Below, piece after piece: positions 39,839-50,814 of a stretch of DNA of 64,000 nt (within the stretch, counting starts at the first letter, position 1; every line of letters starts with the position of its first letter). The notes beneath the pieces were generated by a model that saw only the letters and a program-made list of their open reading frames with translations, did not search any database and was not told where the DNA came from. The translations under genes were made by a program, and so were the position numbers. Origin of the DNA: Burkholderia sp. WAC0059 (lineage in GTDB: Bacteria > Pseudomonadota > Gammaproteobacteria > Burkholderiales > Burkholderiaceae); assembly GCF_002870125.1 (NCBI RefSeq), contig NZ_PNEO01000013.1, positions 62,001-126,000 of the forward strand, written 5' to 3'.

Positions 39839-41737
39839 ATGCGCCGTTTTCCCGCTTCGAGCGAACCGCCGCCGCCCGCCGCCGGGCCGCGCAACGACTG
39901 GCAGACCATCGTCTCGCTGCTGCCCTATCTGGCCGCGTACCGCTGGCGCGTCGGGCTCGCGCTGACCTGCCTCATCGGCGCGAAGGTCGCCAATCTCGGC
40001 GTGCCGATCGTGATGAAGCACATCGTCGACAACCTCGCGTCGGTCCGGCATCTGACCGCGCTCGGCCGCGCCGAACATGCGCCCGGCATCGTGCTGATGG
40101 GCGGCGTCGGCCTGCTCGTGCTTGCCTACGCGGTGGTGCGCCTGTCCACCTCGCTCTTCACCGAGCTGCGCGAGATCCTGTTCTCGAAGGTGACCGAGAG
40201 CGCGGTCCGGCAGCTTGCGCTGAAAGTGTTCCGGCATCTGCACGGGCTGTCGCTGCGGTTCCACCTCGAGCGGCAGACGGGTGGCATGTCGCGCGACATC
40301 GAGCGCGGCACGCGCGGCATCACGCAGCTCATTTCCTACTCGCTCTACAGCATTCTGCCGACGCTCGTCGAGGTCGGGCTCGTGCTCGGCTTCTTCGTGG
40401 TTCGCTACGAGGCGTATTACGCCGTCGTCACGCTGATCGCGCTCGTCGCCTACATCGCGTTCACCGTGAAGATGACCGAGTGGCGCAGCCATTTTCGCCG
40501 CACCATGAACGAGCTCGATTCGCGCGCGAATTCACGCGCGATCGATTCGCTGCTCAACTACGAGACCGTCAAGTATTTCGGCAACGAGGCGTGGGAGGCG
40601 CGGCGCTACGACGAGAACCTCAAGCGCTACCGGGCCGCCGCGATCAAGTCCCAGTATTCGCTCTCGGTGCTGAACTTCGGGCAGCAGGCCATCATCGGCA
40701 TCGGGCTCGTGTTCATTCTCTGGCGCGCGACGCAGGGCGTGATGGCGGGCCGCCTCACGCTCGGCGACCTCGTGCTCATCAACACGTTCATGCTGCAGCT
40801 CTACATCCCGCTGAATTTTCTCGGCGTCGTGTATCGGGAGCTCAAGCAGAGCCTCATCGACATGGATCGCATGTTCACGCTGCTCGATGTGTCGCGCGAG
40901 GTGGCCGACGCGCCCGATGCCCCGGCGCTCGCGGTGCGCGGCGGCGAGGTGCGGTTCGAGCACGTGAACTTCGGCTACGAGCCGTCGCGGCAGATCCTGC
41001 GCGACACGAGCTTCACGATCGCCGCCGGCACGACGACGGCCGTGGTCGGACACAGCGGCTCGGGCAAGTCGACGCTCGCGCGGCTCCTGTTCCGCTTCTA
41101 CGACCTGGAACGCGGGACGGGCGGCGCGATTTCCGTCGACGGGCAGGACATCCGCGACGTGACGCAGGATTCGCTGCGCGCGTCGATCGGCATCGTGCCG
41201 CAGGACACGGTGCTCTTCAACGACACGATCTACTACAACATCGCCTACGGCCGTCCGTCGGCCACGCGCGACGAGGTGATCGCGGCGGCGCGGGCCGCGC
41301 ACATCCACGCGTTCGTCGAGAGCCTGCCGCAGGGTTACGACACGCCCGTCGGCGAGCGCGGGCTCAAGCTTTCGGGCGGCGAGAAGCAGCGCGTCGCGAT
41401 CGCGCGCACGCTGCTCAAGAACCCGCCGATCCTCGTGTTCGACGAGGCGACCTCGGCGCTCGATTCGCGCTCCGAGCGCGCGATCCAGGGCGAGCTCGAC
41501 CAGATCGCCCGCGAGCGCACGACGCTCGTCATCGCGCACCGGCTTTCGACGGTCGTGCACGCGCAGCAGATCATCGTGATGGATCACGGACGCATCGTCG
41601 AGCGCGGCACGCACGCGCAACTGCTGCGCGCGGGCGGCCTGTTCGCGCAAATGTGGGCGCTGCAGCAGCGCGCGCAGTCGGAGACGGCGGAAGCGAAAGA
41701 AGAGTCGGCGCACGCCGGCGAGTCGCAGGGCGCGTAG
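39839..41737 (+). CDS. Atm1/ABCB7-type ABC exporter (fused permease-ATPase)
   Basis: This 632-residue half-transporter has about six transmembrane helices in residues 35-330 and an ATPase domain after about 370. [20 protein letters not shown] near residue 162 and [20 protein letters not shown] near 240 are specific to the Atm1/HMT1 branch, which exports glutathione-linked sulfur, iron-sulfur or heavy-metal species. Walker A is GHSGSGKST near 404, the signature [13 protein letters not shown] near 511, and Walker [13 protein letters not shown] near 531. It converges on murU 107 bases away. The exported substrate here is inferred from the family only. Confidence 0.94.
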   Translation: MRRFPASSEPPPPAAGPRNDWQTIVSLLPYLAAYRWRVGLALTCLIGAKVANLGVPIVMKHIVDNLASVRHLTALGRAEHAPGIVLMGGVGLLVLAYAVVRLSTSLFTELREILFSKVTESAVRQLALKVFRHLHGLSLRFHLERQTGGMSRDIERGTRGITQLISYSLYSILPTLVEVGLVLGFFVVRYEAYYAVVTLIALVAYIAFTVKMTEWRSHFRRTMNELDSRANSRAIDSLLNYETVKYFGNEAWEARRYDENLKRYRAAAIKSQYSLSVLNFGQQAIIGIGLVFILWRATQGVMAGRLTLGDLVLINTFMLQLYIPLNFLGVVYRELKQSLIDMDRMFTLLDVSREVADAPDAPALAVRGGEVRFEHVNFGYEPSRQILRDTSFTIAAGTTTAVVGHSGSGKSTLARLLFRFYDLERGTGGAISVDGQDIRDVTQDSLRASIGIVPQDTVLFNDTIYYNIAYGRPSATRDEVIAAARAAHIHAFVESLPQGYDTPVGERGLKLSGGEKQRVAIARTLLKNPPILVFDEATSALDSRSERAIQGELDQIARERTTLVIAHRLSTVVHAQQIIVMDHGRIVERGTHAQLLRAGGLFAQMWALQQRAQSETAEAKEESAHAGESQGA

Positions 41738-41844
41738 CGGGGCGGAAGCCGAGCCTCGCGGGCGCGGCCGTTCCGTGCCCCAGGCCCCGGTTCCCGGGTC
41801 TTTCGGCGCGCCGGCTTCGGGGCATGGTCGGGCCGGATCGGGCT

Positions 41845-42582
41845 TTAGCGGTCGCTTTTCCCGCGCAGTCGCGCATCGAGCGACGTGAGCTGCGCGGGCG
41901 TGCCGACGTTTTCCCAGCATCCCTCGTAAAGCTCGCCGCTCGCGCGGCCCAGCGCGATCGCGTCGCGATAGTACGGGCCGAGCGCGCGCTTCGTGCCGCG
42001 CGGCAGGTCGCGGAACATCCGCGTGTCGTACAGACCGATGTTGCCGAACGTGTAGCGTGGCGCGCCGTCCGGCGTATCCGGCGTCAGACGGCCGTTTGCG
42101 AGGCCGAAGTCGCCCGCGCGGTGATACGGCGGGTTCGGCACCATCACGAGGTGCATGCCGGGTTCGGGCTGTCGCGCGAGGGCCTCGGCCCGTGCCGCGA
42201 GCGTCGCGTAGTCGAAATCGGTGTAGACGTCGCCGCTCACGGCGAGAAACACAGCCGGCCGGCCTCCGGTTTCGAGGCGGTCGAGCGCCTGCGCGATGCC
42301 GCCGGCCGTCTCGAGCGCCTCGCCTTCGGCCGAGTAGGCGAGCGTCACGCCCCAGCGCGCGCCGTCGCCGAGCGCGGCCTCGATCTGCGCGCCGAGCCAT
42401 GCGTGATTGACGACGATCGTCGTGAAGCCGGCCGAGGCGAGGCGCTCGATCTGCCATTCGATCAGCGCCTTGCCGCCCGCGCGCAGGAGCGGCTTGGGGC
42501 AGGTGTCGGTGAGCGGGCGCATGCGTTCGCCGCGGCCGGCGGCGAAGATCATTGCCCGGCGGTCGAAGGGGGCCTGGGTCAT
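41845..42582 (-). CDS. murU: N-acetylmuramate 1-phosphate uridylyltransferase
   Basis: This 245-residue nucleotidyltransferase shows MIFAAGRGERMRPLTDTCPKPLL near residue 11 (read as MIFAAGRGERMRPLTD then TCPKPLL), the sugar-phosphate nucleotidylyltransferase P-loop and lysine. VSGDVYTDFDYATL near 115 holds the metal Asp. Gene order immediately after amgK identifies it as MurU, which makes UDP-MurNAc from MurNAc-1-phosphate and UTP and bypasses MurA/MurB, the fosfomycin-sensitive route. It is 32 bases downstream of amgK. Without that neighbour a glucose- or mannose-1-phosphate enzyme could not be excluded. Confidence 0.92.
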   Translation of the reverse strand: MTQAPFDRRAMIFAAGRGERMRPLTDTCPKPLLRAGGKALIEWQIERLASAGFTTIVVNHAWLGAQIEAALGDGARWGVTLAYSAEGEALETAGGIAQALDRLETGGRPAVFLAVSGDVYTDFDYATLAARAEALARQPEPGMHLVMVPNPPYHRAGDFGLANGRLTPDTPDGAPRYTFGNIGLYDTRMFRDLPRGTKRALGPYYRDAIALGRASGELYEGCWENVGTPAQLTSLDARLRGKSDR

Positions 42583-42614
42583 GGGCGGCAGGGGACGAGG
42601 GTCACGGCGGCGGG

Positions 42615-43664
42615 TCAGAACGTGTAGCCGGTTTCGGCGCCCTGGCCGCGCAGCTCGTCGACGAGTCGCGCGAAGGCCGCGAGCGGCGCGTAGCGGTGCG
42701 CGACGCGGCTCGCGTAGCCGAGGAAGCGCGGCAGGTCGGCGAGGTAATGCGGTTTGCCGTCGCGATAGTTGATCCGGCAGAAGATCCCGAGCACCTTGAT
42801 GTGCCGCTGCAGGCCCATCCACTCGAGCTGCCGGTAGAACTCGCCGAAGTCCGGATCGACGGGCAGGCCCGCCTTCTTCGCCCGTTCCCAGTACCAGGCG
42901 AAACAGTCGAGCTCGAAGGCCTCGTCCCAACTGATGAACGCGTCGCGCAGCAGCGAGGCGACGTCGTAGGTGATCGGCCCGCAGACGGCGTCCTGGAAGT
43001 CGAGCACGCCGGGGTTCGGCGTCGCGATCATGAGGTTGCGCGGCATGAAATCGCGCAGCATGAACACCTGCGGCTGGGCGCGCGCGCTCGAGGCCAGCAG
43101 CGCGAACGTCCGGTCGAGCACGCCGCGCGTCGCCGTGTCGAGTTCGCGGCCCAGGTGCCGGCCGAGATACCACTCGGGCATCAGCTCCATCTCGCGCAGC
43201 AGGAACGCCTCGTCGAACGGCGGCAGCACGTTCTCGCGCGAGGCGAGCTGCCAGCGGATCAGCGCGTCGAGCGCGTCGCGCATGAGTTCGCGCGAGCGGC
43301 TGCCCTCGCCGGCGTCGCCGAGCGCCTTCAGGTAGGACTGCGTGCCGAGGTCGGTGACGAGCATCAGGCCCGCGTCGAAATCGACCTCCAGCACCCGCGG
43401 CACGTGCACGCCCGCCTCGTCGAGCAGTTGCGCGACCTGGGCGAACTCGCGGCACTTTTCGGGCGGCGGCGCGTCGACGGCGATCAGCGTGGCGCCGTGC
43501 GCGCCGCCGCTCGCGATCCGGAAATAGCGGCGAAAGCTCGCGTCGGCCGAGGCCGGCACGAGGGTGTCGAGGTCGAGTGCGTATTGCGGCGAACGGGAGC
43601 GCAGCCAGGCGCGGAGCAGATCGAGACGGGCGTCGGCGGGACCGGGCGCGGCGGTAGGGGTCAT
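42615..43664 (-). CDS. amgK: Anomeric MurNAc/GlcNAc sugar kinase AmgK
   Basis: This 349-residue protein belongs to the aminoglycoside-phosphotransferase fold. ADASFRRYFRI near residue 39 is the AmgK nucleotide-binding start. The Brenner catalytic loop reads VFMLRDFMPRNLM near residue 201, so the Asp and Asn are kept while the usual His before Arg is Leu. GVLDFQDAVCGPITYDVASLLRD near 221 (LDFQDA then DVASLLRD) supplies the DxD-type metal Asp. AmgK phosphorylates the anomeric carbon of MurNAc for MurU, in peptidoglycan recycling. It is divergent from lptD, a conserved arrangement in pseudomonads and Burkholderia. Confidence 0.93.
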   Translation of the reverse strand: MTPTAAPGPADARLDLLRAWLRSRSPQYALDLDTLVPASADASFRRYFRIASGGAHGATLIAVDAPPPEKCREFAQVAQLLDEAGVHVPRVLEVDFDAGLMLVTDLGTQSYLKALGDAGEGSRSRELMRDALDALIRWQLASRENVLPPFDEAFLLREMELMPEWYLGRHLGRELDTATRGVLDRTFALLASSARAQPQVFMLRDFMPRNLMIATPNPGVLDFQDAVCGPITYDVASLLRDAFISWDEAFELDCFAWYWERAKKAGLPVDPDFGEFYRQLEWMGLQRHIKVLGIFCRINYRDGKPHYLADLPRFLGYASRVAHRYAPLAAFARLVDELRGQGAETGYTF

Positions 43665-43704
43665 GAAAGCCGGGTGCAAAATCAGGTGGGTCAACGTCTT
43701 GCCA

Positions 43705-43710
43705 TATAAT
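43705..43710 (+). promoter_or_regulatory. Candidate -10 element in the amgK/lptD divergent region
   Basis: A perfect TATAAT lies in an AT-rich patch (CCATATAATACC) 190 bases before lptD and 41 bases before amgK. The same patch read on the minus strand gives TATTAT, so it could serve either gene. No good TTGACA partner is present for either direction. Confidence 0.4.
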
Positions 43711-43899
43711 ACCCCACGACTTTTTTGACGCGATTCGCGCCAGAGCCCGTGCAAGCGGTTCGGCCGCCCCGCCCGTCGCCAGCCTCGCCCGGCGGATGCC
43801 ATCGATCACGCATGGGCCGGCCGTCGCGGCCCGGCTGCGCGGGCGGCCCGCCGCCACACGGGCGGAAGGGCGGCCGGATCGATTCGCCAAAACCCATAC

Positions 43900-46272
43900 A
43901 TGCCGCCCAGACAGTTTTTCCAGATACGCTCCACCAGTGACGACGGCATGCCGGGCATGCGGCGGCTCATCGCGGCGCTCATGGCCGTGCCGGGCCTCGT
44001 GCCCGCGTTCGCGCACGCGCAGCTTGCGGGCGACGCCGCGCAGCCGCAGCCGCTCGACGGCCAGTGGAGCCTGCGGCTCGCGCCGCAGCTCGAAGACCAT
44101 CTGCTCGCGCCGGGCCAGCGCCCGTCGGTCTTCGTCATCGGCGATTCGACCACGGGCACGGCGGACACCGACGTCTCGGTGAAGGGCTCGGCGGAGTTGC
44201 GCCGCTACCAGTCCGTCATCAAGGCCGACGCGCTGCACTACGACGAAGACACGGACATGGCCGACGCCTACGGCAACGTCCAAGTCAACGAGGACGGCAC
44301 GCTGTTTTCCGGTCCGGAGGGGCATCTGCAGGTCGACTCGGACGAGGGCTTCATGCCCGCGCCGAAGTACCATTTCACGGAGACGGGCGGCTCGGGCAGC
44401 GCCGCGCGGGCGGACCTGCTCGACAACGAGCGTTCGGTGCTGACGAACGGCACCTACACGGCCTGCCAGTGCACGTCGAACCCGTCCTGGTACATCAAGG
44501 GCAGCGAATTCGACTTCGACACGGGCAACGACGAGGGCGTCGCGCACAACGCCGTGCTGTTCTTCCAGAACGTCCCGCTTTTCGCGACGCCGTGGATGTC
44601 GTTCCCGCTCTCGGGCGACCGGCGCAGCGGGCTGTTGCCGCCGATGTTCTCGGTGAGCTCGACCAACGGCTACGAAGTCGCGCTGCCGTACTACTTCAAC
44701 ATCGCGCCGAACCGCGACCTGACGTTCACGCCGGAGCTGATCTCGAAGCGCGGTATTTTCACTCAGGCGAACTACCGGTATCTGTCGGCGAACTACTCCG
44801 GCTCGATCACCGGCGAATTCCTGCCCGACGACGCGATCACGAAGACCAACCGCTACGCGCTGTACATCCAGCACAACCAGAACTTCGGCAACGGTTTCGG
44901 CGGCTACATCTCGTACAACAAGGTGTCGGACAACACCTACCCCGAGGATCTGGGCCAGAGCGCGAACGAGATCATCAACGGCACGCAACTGCTGTACCAG
45001 CAGGAAGCGGGCCTCACGTACAACAACGGGCCGTGGTCGGTGCTCGCGCGCGAGCAGCACTGGCAGACGCTCGCGCCGTCGGTCGCGCCGTACGGACGCG
45101 AGCCCGAGTTGAACGTGAAATACTCGAAGTACAACGTCGACGGCTTCGACTTCGGCGCCACGGCCGACTATTCGCGCTTCACGATTACGACGCCGGATTC
45201 GACCGTGGGCGACCGCATCTCCTTCGACCCGTACCTGTCGTACACGCTGATGGGGCCGGGCTATTTCGTTACGCCGAAGGTGCAGTGGCACTTCGCGTCG
45301 TACAACCTGACCAACATCGGCACGGGCGCGGTGGCGGGCCAGCCGAAGGACTTCACCGAGTCCGTGCCGACTCTGAGCTTCGATTCGGGGCTCGTGTTCG
45401 AGCGCTCGGTTCACCTGTTCGGCGCGGATTACATCCAGACGCTGGAACCGCGCCTGTACTACGTCTACACGCCGTATCGCAACCAGTACTTCGCTCCGTT
45501 GTTCGATACGGCCGAGGCGGACTTCGGCCTCGCGGAAATCTTCACGCCGAACACGTTCGTCGGCGACGACCGCATCGCCGACGCAAACCGGGTCACGGCC
45601 GCGCTCACGACGCGCTTCATCGACCCGACGACGGGCGACGAGCGCGCGCGCTTCGTGCTCGCCGAGCAGTACTACATCCAGGACCAGCGCCTCGCGCTGC
45701 TGCCCGGCGAGACGACGCCCTCGACCGGGAGCCACTCGGACGTCATCGCCGGGGCATCGCTGAAGCTCGGGGCCGGTTTCGCTTCGCAAACCGCGATCTC
45801 ATATAATGTCGACGACGACGACATCGCCCAGGCGACGGCGGGCTTTGGCTACAGTCCGGGGACCGGTCGCGTGCTGAATCTGGCGTACACGTATACTCGC
45901 GCCGACGCCACGCTCGACTACGAGCCGATCAACCAGATCCTGATTTCGGCGCAATGGCCGCTTTCGCACCGGGTGTACGGCGTAGGTCGTTTCAACTACG
46001 ATCTCAGCGGGCATCAGGTCATCGACGGGCTGATCGGCCTGCAATACGACGCGGACTGCTGGACCATCGGCGTCGGCCTGCAGCACTACGTGAACGGCAT
46101 AAACACCTCGGGCCTGCCGTCCTCGGGCACGCGCTTCCTGATGCAATTGACGCTCAAGGGATTGTCGAACGTCGACACGAGTCTCGTGACGGCGTTCAGG
46201 GAGAGCGTGCCGGGCTACACGCCGTTGCCGGGACCGCCGCCGCCGTCTTCGCGCTTTACCGACTATCAATGA
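43900..46272 (+). CDS. lptD: LPS-assembly outer-membrane protein LptD
   Basis: This 790-residue protein inserts lipopolysaccharide into the outer leaflet. A signal peptide ends near AFAHAQ at residue 40; the start MPPRQFF agrees with Burkholderia homologues, although a shorter start at 43948 would also give a signal peptide. The periplasmic jellyroll follows ([21 protein letters not shown] near residue 107, split as [11 protein letters not shown] and MADAYGNV). The barrel begins near 220. Cysteines in [10 protein letters not shown] (near 187) and DADCWTIG (near 712) are placed for the inter-domain disulfides LptD needs. It heads the lptD-surA-pdxA-rsmA cluster, the same order as in E. coli. 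Confidence 0.96.
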   Translation: MPPRQFFQIRSTSDDGMPGMRRLIAALMAVPGLVPAFAHAQLAGDAAQPQPLDGQWSLRLAPQLEDHLLAPGQRPSVFVIGDSTTGTADTDVSVKGSAELRRYQSVIKADALHYDEDTDMADAYGNVQVNEDGTLFSGPEGHLQVDSDEGFMPAPKYHFTETGGSGSAARADLLDNERSVLTNGTYTACQCTSNPSWYIKGSEFDFDTGNDEGVAHNAVLFFQNVPLFATPWMSFPLSGDRRSGLLPPMFSVSSTNGYEVALPYYFNIAPNRDLTFTPELISKRGIFTQANYRYLSANYSGSITGEFLPDDAITKTNRYALYIQHNQNFGNGFGGYISYNKVSDNTYPEDLGQSANEIINGTQLLYQQEAGLTYNNGPWSVLAREQHWQTLAPSVAPYGREPELNVKYSKYNVDGFDFGATADYSRFTITTPDSTVGDRISFDPYLSYTLMGPGYFVTPKVQWHFASYNLTNIGTGAVAGQPKDFTESVPTLSFDSGLVFERSVHLFGADYIQTLEPRLYYVYTPYRNQYFAPLFDTAEADFGLAEIFTPNTFVGDDRIADANRVTAALTTRFIDPTTGDERARFVLAEQYYIQDQRLALLPGETTPSTGSHSDVIAGASLKLGAGFASQTAISYNVDDDDIAQATAGFGYSPGTGRVLNLAYTYTRADATLDYEPINQILISAQWPLSHRVYGVGRFNYDLSGHQVIDGLIGLQYDADCWTIGVGLQHYVNGINTSGLPSSGTRFLMQLTLKGLSNVDTSLVTAFRESVPGYTPLPGPPPPSSRFTDYQ

Positions 46273-46384
46273 CGCACGCAGGGTTTCCGACGCTGCCGCG
46301 GCCGGCAGCATGCCGGCGCGGCGCTCGACGGGATGCAGGCAGGCGGGCGCTGTTGCCCGCCATCACTGGAGTATCGTGGGAATC

Positions 46385-47875
46385 ATGAAAAAGCTTCGCC
46401 TGGCAGCGCTCGCTGCGAGTCTTTCCATCGCCGCGTGGTTTTTGCCGATCGCTCCGGCACAGGCCCAGCGTGCCGGCGTTCCGGCACCGGTCGCGAGCGC
46501 TCCCGCGGCTCCCGCACCGGCCACGGCCGAGGGCGCCAGCGCCCCGGATCAGGCGCAGAGCACGGCCGTCGTCCCGGTGCAGGTCCAGAGCTCGGGTGAT
46601 ACGGCGGATACCGCGGCCCAGCCCCAGCCCGTGGACGCGATCGCGGCCATCGTCAACGAAGGCGTGATCACGCAGCGCGAGCTCGACGAGCGCGTGGGCC
46701 TCATCGCGCGGCGCCTCGCCCAGCAGAACGCGCCGGTGCCGCCGATGGACCAGTTGCGCGGCCAGGTGCTCAACCAGCTAGTGCTCGAACGCATCCAACT
46801 GCAAAAGGCGGAAGACGACGGCATCAGGATCGACGACGCGACCGTGCAGCGCACGCTCGAGCGTCTCGCGCAGGCCAATCACATGGACCTCGCCACCTAT
46901 CGCTCGCGCATCGAGGCCGAAGGCGTGCCGTGGACCACGTTCACGAACGACGCGCGCACCGAGCTCACGCTCTCGCGGCTGCGCGAGCAGGAGGTCGACA
47001 GCAAGGTCACCGTGTCGGACGCCGAAGTGGCGAACTACGTCGCGAGCCAGCGCGGACCGGATGCCGGCCAGGCCAACGATCTGCACTTCGAGCACATCCT
47101 GCTGAAGGCTCCGCGCAACGCGCCCCAGATCGACATCGACGCGGCCGAGGTCAGGGCGCAGGCGGTGCTCAAGGACGCGCTCGGCGGCGCCAATTTCGAG
47201 CGGCTCGCGAGGTCCGATTCGCAGGCGGCCGACGCGCGCAAGGGCGGCGATCTCGGCTTTCTGCCGGCCTCGAAGCTGCCGGCCGAATTCGTGACGGCCG
47301 CCTCGACGCTGTACCCGGGCGAGGTGAATCCGTCCGTGATCCGGACCGACCAGGGGTTCGAGATCGTGCGCCTCGTCGAGCGCCGCCCGAGTCTCGGCAC
47401 GAATTCCGGCGACACGCCGAGAATCGTCCAGACGCACGTGCGCCACATTCTGCTGCGCGTCGGCGACGGCGCGTCCGAACAGCAGGCGCGCGACCGGCTG
47501 CTCGACATCCGCCGGCAGATTCTGGCGGGCGGCGATTTCGCCAGCTTCGCCCGCACCTGGTCGCAGGACGGGTCCGCGTCGCAAGGCGGCGATCTCGGCT
47601 GGGTCAGCCCGGGCGAGACGGTGCCGGAGTTCGAGCGCGCGATGAACAGCCTCCAGGTCGGCCAGGTCAGCGAACCCGTGCGCACCGAGTACGGCTATCA
47701 CCTGATCCAGGTGCTGGGCCGCCGCGACGCGGAAGGCTCGGTGGCGCAGCAACTGGAACTCGCGCGCCAGGCGATCGGCCAGCGCAAGGCCGAGCAGGCC
47801 TACGCGGACTGGCTCCGGCAGCTACGCGACAGTTCCTACGTCGAGTACAAGATCAACATGGCCAGCGCGCAGTAG
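46385..47875 (+). CDS. surA: Periplasmic peptidyl-prolyl isomerase/chaperone SurA
   Basis: This 496-residue chaperone escorts outer-membrane proteins, including LptD. A signal peptide covers about residues 1-28 (ending APAQAQ). A Pro/Ala-rich linker of some 50 residues, longer than in E. coli, precedes the SurA N-domain ([17 protein letters not shown] near residue 89). Two parvulin domains follow: [15 protein letters not shown] near 234 to [10 protein letters not shown], and [12 protein letters not shown] near 350 to [14 protein letters not shown]-terminal helix packs on the N-domain. It starts 113 bases after lptD; GTGGGAATC precedes the ATG. Confidence 0.96.
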   Translation: MKKLRLAALAASLSIAAWFLPIAPAQAQRAGVPAPVASAPAAPAPATAEGASAPDQAQSTAVVPVQVQSSGDTADTAAQPQPVDAIAAIVNEGVITQRELDERVGLIARRLAQQNAPVPPMDQLRGQVLNQLVLERIQLQKAEDDGIRIDDATVQRTLERLAQANHMDLATYRSRIEAEGVPWTTFTNDARTELTLSRLREQEVDSKVTVSDAEVANYVASQRGPDAGQANDLHFEHILLKAPRNAPQIDIDAAEVRAQAVLKDALGGANFERLARSDSQAADARKGGDLGFLPASKLPAEFVTAASTLYPGEVNPSVIRTDQGFEIVRLVERRPSLGTNSGDTPRIVQTHVRHILLRVGDGASEQQARDRLLDIRRQILAGGDFASFARTWSQDGSASQGGDLGWVSPGETVPEFERAMNSLQVGQVSEPVRTEYGYHLIQVLGRRDAEGSVAQQLELARQAIGQRKAEQAYADWLRQLRDSSYVEYKINMASAQ

Positions 47876-47905
47876 GGTCGCGCGGGCGTCTCGGGAAAAC
47901 GTATC

Positions 47906-48952
47906 GTGAACGTCGCCGCTTCGTCGTCCGGGGTTGCCTCGCGGGGATCGGGGCCGCTGCGCATCGCGATCACGACCGGCGAGCCGGCCGGCGTCGGCCC
48001 GGAGTTGACGGCCGCGGCGCTGGCCGGCGCCGCGGCCCGCTGGCGCGACGCGCAGTTCGTCGTGCTCGGCGACCGGACGCTCGTCGCCGCGCGTGCCGCC
48101 GCGGTGGGCGTCGACTGGGCCGCGCTGGCCGACGCGACCGACGCCTCCGGGTTCGCGCGCGTGCGCGTCGAGCATCTGCCGCTCGCCGCGCCGGCCGAGG
48201 CCGGCCGGCTCGACGCCGCGAACGGCCGTTACGTGCTGGCGCTGCTCGACCGGGCGATCGACGGCGCGGTGGCCGGCGAGTTCGACGCGATCGTCACGGC
48301 GCCGCTGCAAAAGAGCACGATCAACGATGCCGGCGTGCCGTTCACGGGCCACACCGAATACCTGGCCGAGCGCACGCGCACGCCGCGCGTCGTCATGATG
48401 CTGGCCGGCACGAGCGGGCCGCGTCCGCTGCGCGTGGCGCTCGCGACCACGCATCTGCCGCTGCGGGACGTGGCCGACGCGCTCACCGTCGAGAGTCTCG
48501 TCGACACGCTGCGTATCATCGATCGCGACCTGCGCCGGCATTTCGGCGTGCCGCAACCGCGCATACTCGTGACGGGCCTCAATCCGCACGCCGGCGAGCA
48601 CGGCTACCTCGGGCGCGAGGAAATCGACGTGATCGGCCCCGCACTCTCGATCGTCGGCGCCGGGGGCATCGACGCGCGCGGGCCGTACCCCGCCGATACG
48701 CTGTTCCAGCCGCGCTACCTGAACGAAGCCGACTGCGTGCTCGCGATGTACCACGACCAGGGGCTGCCGGTGCTCAAGTACGCGACGTTCGGCGAAGGCA
48801 TCAACGTCACGCTCGGCCTGCCGATCGTGCGGACCTCGGTCGATCACGGCACGGCGCTCGATCTCGCCGGCACCGGCCGCGCGGACGCGGGCAGCCTGAT
48901 CGCGGCGCTCGACACGGCCGTTGCGATGGCGCGCCATCGCCGCGCGGCCTGA
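47906..48952 (+). CDS. pdxA: 4-hydroxythreonine-4-phosphate dehydrogenase
   Basis: This 348-residue enzyme starts with GTG and oxidises 4-phosphohydroxy-L-threonine in the DXP-dependent vitamin B6 pathway. Markers are [21 protein letters not shown] near residue 16 ([12 protein letters not shown]), [12 protein letters not shown] near 147 with one metal His, [12 protein letters not shown] near 281 with the second, and [17 protein letters not shown] near 308 with the third. It follows surA by 30 bases and precedes rsmA by 19. pdxA between surA and rsmA is the enterobacterial order too. Confidence 0.96.
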   Translation: MNVAASSSGVASRGSGPLRIAITTGEPAGVGPELTAAALAGAAARWRDAQFVVLGDRTLVAARAAAVGVDWAALADATDASGFARVRVEHLPLAAPAEAGRLDAANGRYVLALLDRAIDGAVAGEFDAIVTAPLQKSTINDAGVPFTGHTEYLAERTRTPRVVMMLAGTSGPRPLRVALATTHLPLRDVADALTVESLVDTLRIIDRDLRRHFGVPQPRILVTGLNPHAGEHGYLGREEIDVIGPALSIVGAGGIDARGPYPADTLFQPRYLNEADCVLAMYHDQGLPVLKYATFGEGINVTLGLPIVRTSVDHGTALDLAGTGRADAGSLIAALDTAVAMARHRRAA

Positions 48953-48971
48953 TTTTTCCTTCCTTTCGACG

Positions 48972-49805
48972 ATGTCCACCAGCAGACAGCACCAGGGCCA
49001 TTTCGCGCGCAAGCGTTTCGGGCAGAACTTTCTGGTCGACATGGGCGTGATCGATTCGATCGTCGGCGTGATCCGGCCGCAGCGCGGCGAGCGCATGGTC
49101 GAGATCGGCCCGGGGCTCGGCGCGTTGACCGGGCCGCTCGTCGAGCGGCTCGCGACGCCGGAGGCGCCGCTCCACGCCGTCGAACTCGACCGCGATCTGA
49201 TCGGGCGGCTGCAACAGCGCTTCGGTGCGCTGCTCGAACTGCACGCGGGCGATGCGCTCGCGTTCGATTTCGGCGCGCTGGCCGCGCCGGGCGAGGTGCC
49301 GTCTCTGCGCATCGTCGGCAACCTGCCGTACAACATTTCTAGCCCGCTGCTCTTTCATCTCGCGCGCTTCGCGCCCTGCGTGATCGATCAGCACTTCATG
49401 CTGCAGAACGAGGTGGTCGAGCGGATGGTGGCCGAGCCCGGCAGCAAGGCATTCGGCCGGCTCACGGTGATGCTGCAGTACCGCTACGTGATCGACAAGC
49501 TGCTCGACGTGCCGCCCGAGGCGTTCCAGCCGCCGCCCAAGGTCGATTCGGCGATCGTGCGGATGATTCCGTACGCGCCGCACGAGCTGCCGGTCGTGGA
49601 CGAGGCGGTGCTCGGCGAATTCGTGACGGCGGCGTTTTCGCAGCGGCGCAAGATGCTGCGCAACACGCTTGCGGCCTGGCGCGAGCGCCTCGATTTCGAG
49701 GCGCTCGGTTTCGATCTCGCGCGACGGGCGGAGGACGTGCCCGTGCCCGAGTACGTGCGGGCGGCGCAGGCGATTGCTGCCGGCGGCACGCCGGCGGGAC
49801 ACTGA
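48972..49805 (+). CDS. rsmA: 16S rRNA (adenine1518/1519-N6)-dimethyltransferase
   Basis: This 277-residue KsgA enzyme dimethylates two adenines of helix 45 late in small-subunit assembly. [19 protein letters not shown] at residues 10-28 is the conserved start; the SAM site [17 protein letters not shown] is near 47, with acidic [11 protein letters not shown] near 72. The catalytic [15 protein letters not shown] near 117 matches the N-[LI]-PY motif of adenine methyltransferases. RRKMLRNTL near 227 is the KsgA C-terminal signature. The chosen ATG lies after pdxA; an upstream in-frame ATG at 48921 is inside pdxA. Loss of this enzyme gives kasugamycin resistance in bacteria generally. Confidence 0.96.
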   Translation: MSTSRQHQGHFARKRFGQNFLVDMGVIDSIVGVIRPQRGERMVEIGPGLGALTGPLVERLATPEAPLHAVELDRDLIGRLQQRFGALLELHAGDALAFDFGALAAPGEVPSLRIVGNLPYNISSPLLFHLARFAPCVIDQHFMLQNEVVERMVAEPGSKAFGRLTVMLQYRYVIDKLLDVPPEAFQPPPKVDSAIVRMIPYAPHELPVVDEAVLGEFVTAAFSQRRKMLRNTLAAWRERLDFEALGFDLARRAEDVPVPEYVRAAQAIAAGGTPAGH

Positions 49806-49811
49806 GGGAAG

Positions 49812-49837
49812 GGCGGCCCGAAGCGGTTCGCCGCCCG
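49812..49837. terminator. Hairpin between convergent rsmA and panE
   Basis: GGGCGGC (49812-49818) and GCCGCCC (49831-49837) form a perfect 7-base GC stem around a loop that can itself pair CCG with CGG. It begins 7 bases after the rsmA stop. There is no T-run, so it would be a rho-assisted or bidirectional transcription-stop candidate only. Confidence 0.4.
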
Positions 49838-49869
49838 ATTCCCGCCGGGGCAGGACGGGCGGCGGAAAC

Positions 49870-50814
49870 TCAGGCCGCAGCGGCCGTGTCGAGCCCGGCC
49901 TCGTAAGCCTTCAAATGACTGTAGGCGATGCGCAGCACGGTCGGCTCCGCGGTCTGCTGCTGGGCCGCGCCGCCGCGGCGCACGAGGTCGCCGAGAATGT
50001 GGTCGGCTTCGGTGCGCGAGCCGTTGCGCACGTCGCGCAGCATCGAGGCGGTCAGCGGCGAGCCGGCGGCGAACAGGATCGGGCGAGTGCGCGCGAGAAA
50101 CGCCTCGCTGACCGCGAAGCCGTTTTCGGCCGCCACGGCACGGCATTCGTCGAACAGTCGCGCGACGACGCGCTGGCCGTCCGGCGTGCCGAGAATGTCG
50201 CCGACCGACGCCCGGAACAGGCAGGTGCTGCCCGCCAGCGTCGCGAGGAACACCCATTTCTCCCACATTTCCTGCAGGATCCGCTCGCTTGCCTTGAGGT
50301 CGAAGCCGGCGTTGCCGAGCACGTCGGCGACGGCGCGCACGCGCTCCGACAGGCCGCCGCCGAGCTCGCCGAACGCGATCGCGTGAGCCTCGTTCAGATG
50401 CACGATCTCGCGCTGGGCGTTGAGCGTCGCCGCGATCAGGCAGGTGCCGCCGAGCACGGCCTGCTCGCCGAAACGCTGCTGCAGCGTTTCCAGATGCCGC
50501 ATGCCGTTCAGGAACGGCACGATGAGCGTCGACGCGCCGACGGCCGGTGCGAAGGAGGCGATGGCGTCGTCGAGATCGTAGGCCTTGCAGCTCAGCAGGA
50601 CGAGGTCGAACGGCTCGCGTAGCGAGTCGCGCGTGACGGTCTGAACGTCGCGCAGCGTCAGGTCGCCGTGCGGACTGCGGATGACGAGCCCCGCCTCGCG
50701 CAACTGCGCGGCGCGCGCGGGGCGCACGAGAAACGTCACGTCCCGGCCGGCCGCTGCGAGGCGTCCGCCGAAATAACCGCCCAGCGCGCCCGCGCCGATC
50801 ACCAGAATCCGCAT
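49870..50814 (-). CDS. panE: 2-dehydropantoate 2-reductase
   Basis: This 314-residue NADPH enzyme makes pantoate for coenzyme A. It begins MRILVIGAGALGGYFGGRLA, the NADP-binding loop directly after the chosen ATG; a longer start at 50889 would add 25 unconserved residues. CKAYDLDDAI near residue 101 and VPFLNGMRHLETL near 124 are typical, and the conserved Lys/Glu region EKWVFLATLAGSTCLFRASVG near 190 (EKWVFLATLAGS) holds the catalytic Lys. SMLRDVRNGSRTEADHILGD near 255 (SMLRDVRNGSRTEAD) is the family signature. It is divergent from gloA with a 227-base gap. Paralogs in the ApbA family are common, so the exact substrate is inferred. Confidence 0.9.
   Translation of the reverse strand: MRILVIGAGALGGYFGGRLAAAGRDVTFLVRPARAAQLREAGLVIRSPHGDLTLRDVQTVTRDSLREPFDLVLLSCKAYDLDDAIASFAPAVGASTLIVPFLNGMRHLETLQQRFGEQAVLGGTCLIAATLNAQREIVHLNEAHAIAFGELGGGLSERVRAVADVLGNAGFDLKASERILQEMWEKWVFLATLAGSTCLFRASVGDILGTPDGQRVVARLFDECRAVAAENGFAVSEAFLARTRPILFAAGSPLTASMLRDVRNGSRTEADHILGDLVRRGGAAQQQTAEPTVLRIAYSHLKAYEAGLDTAAAA

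Noticed and set aside
45802..45807. TATAAT inside lptD as an internal promoter
   Set aside because: It falls in coding sequence for SYNVDDD, has no -35 partner and no gene start follows closely.
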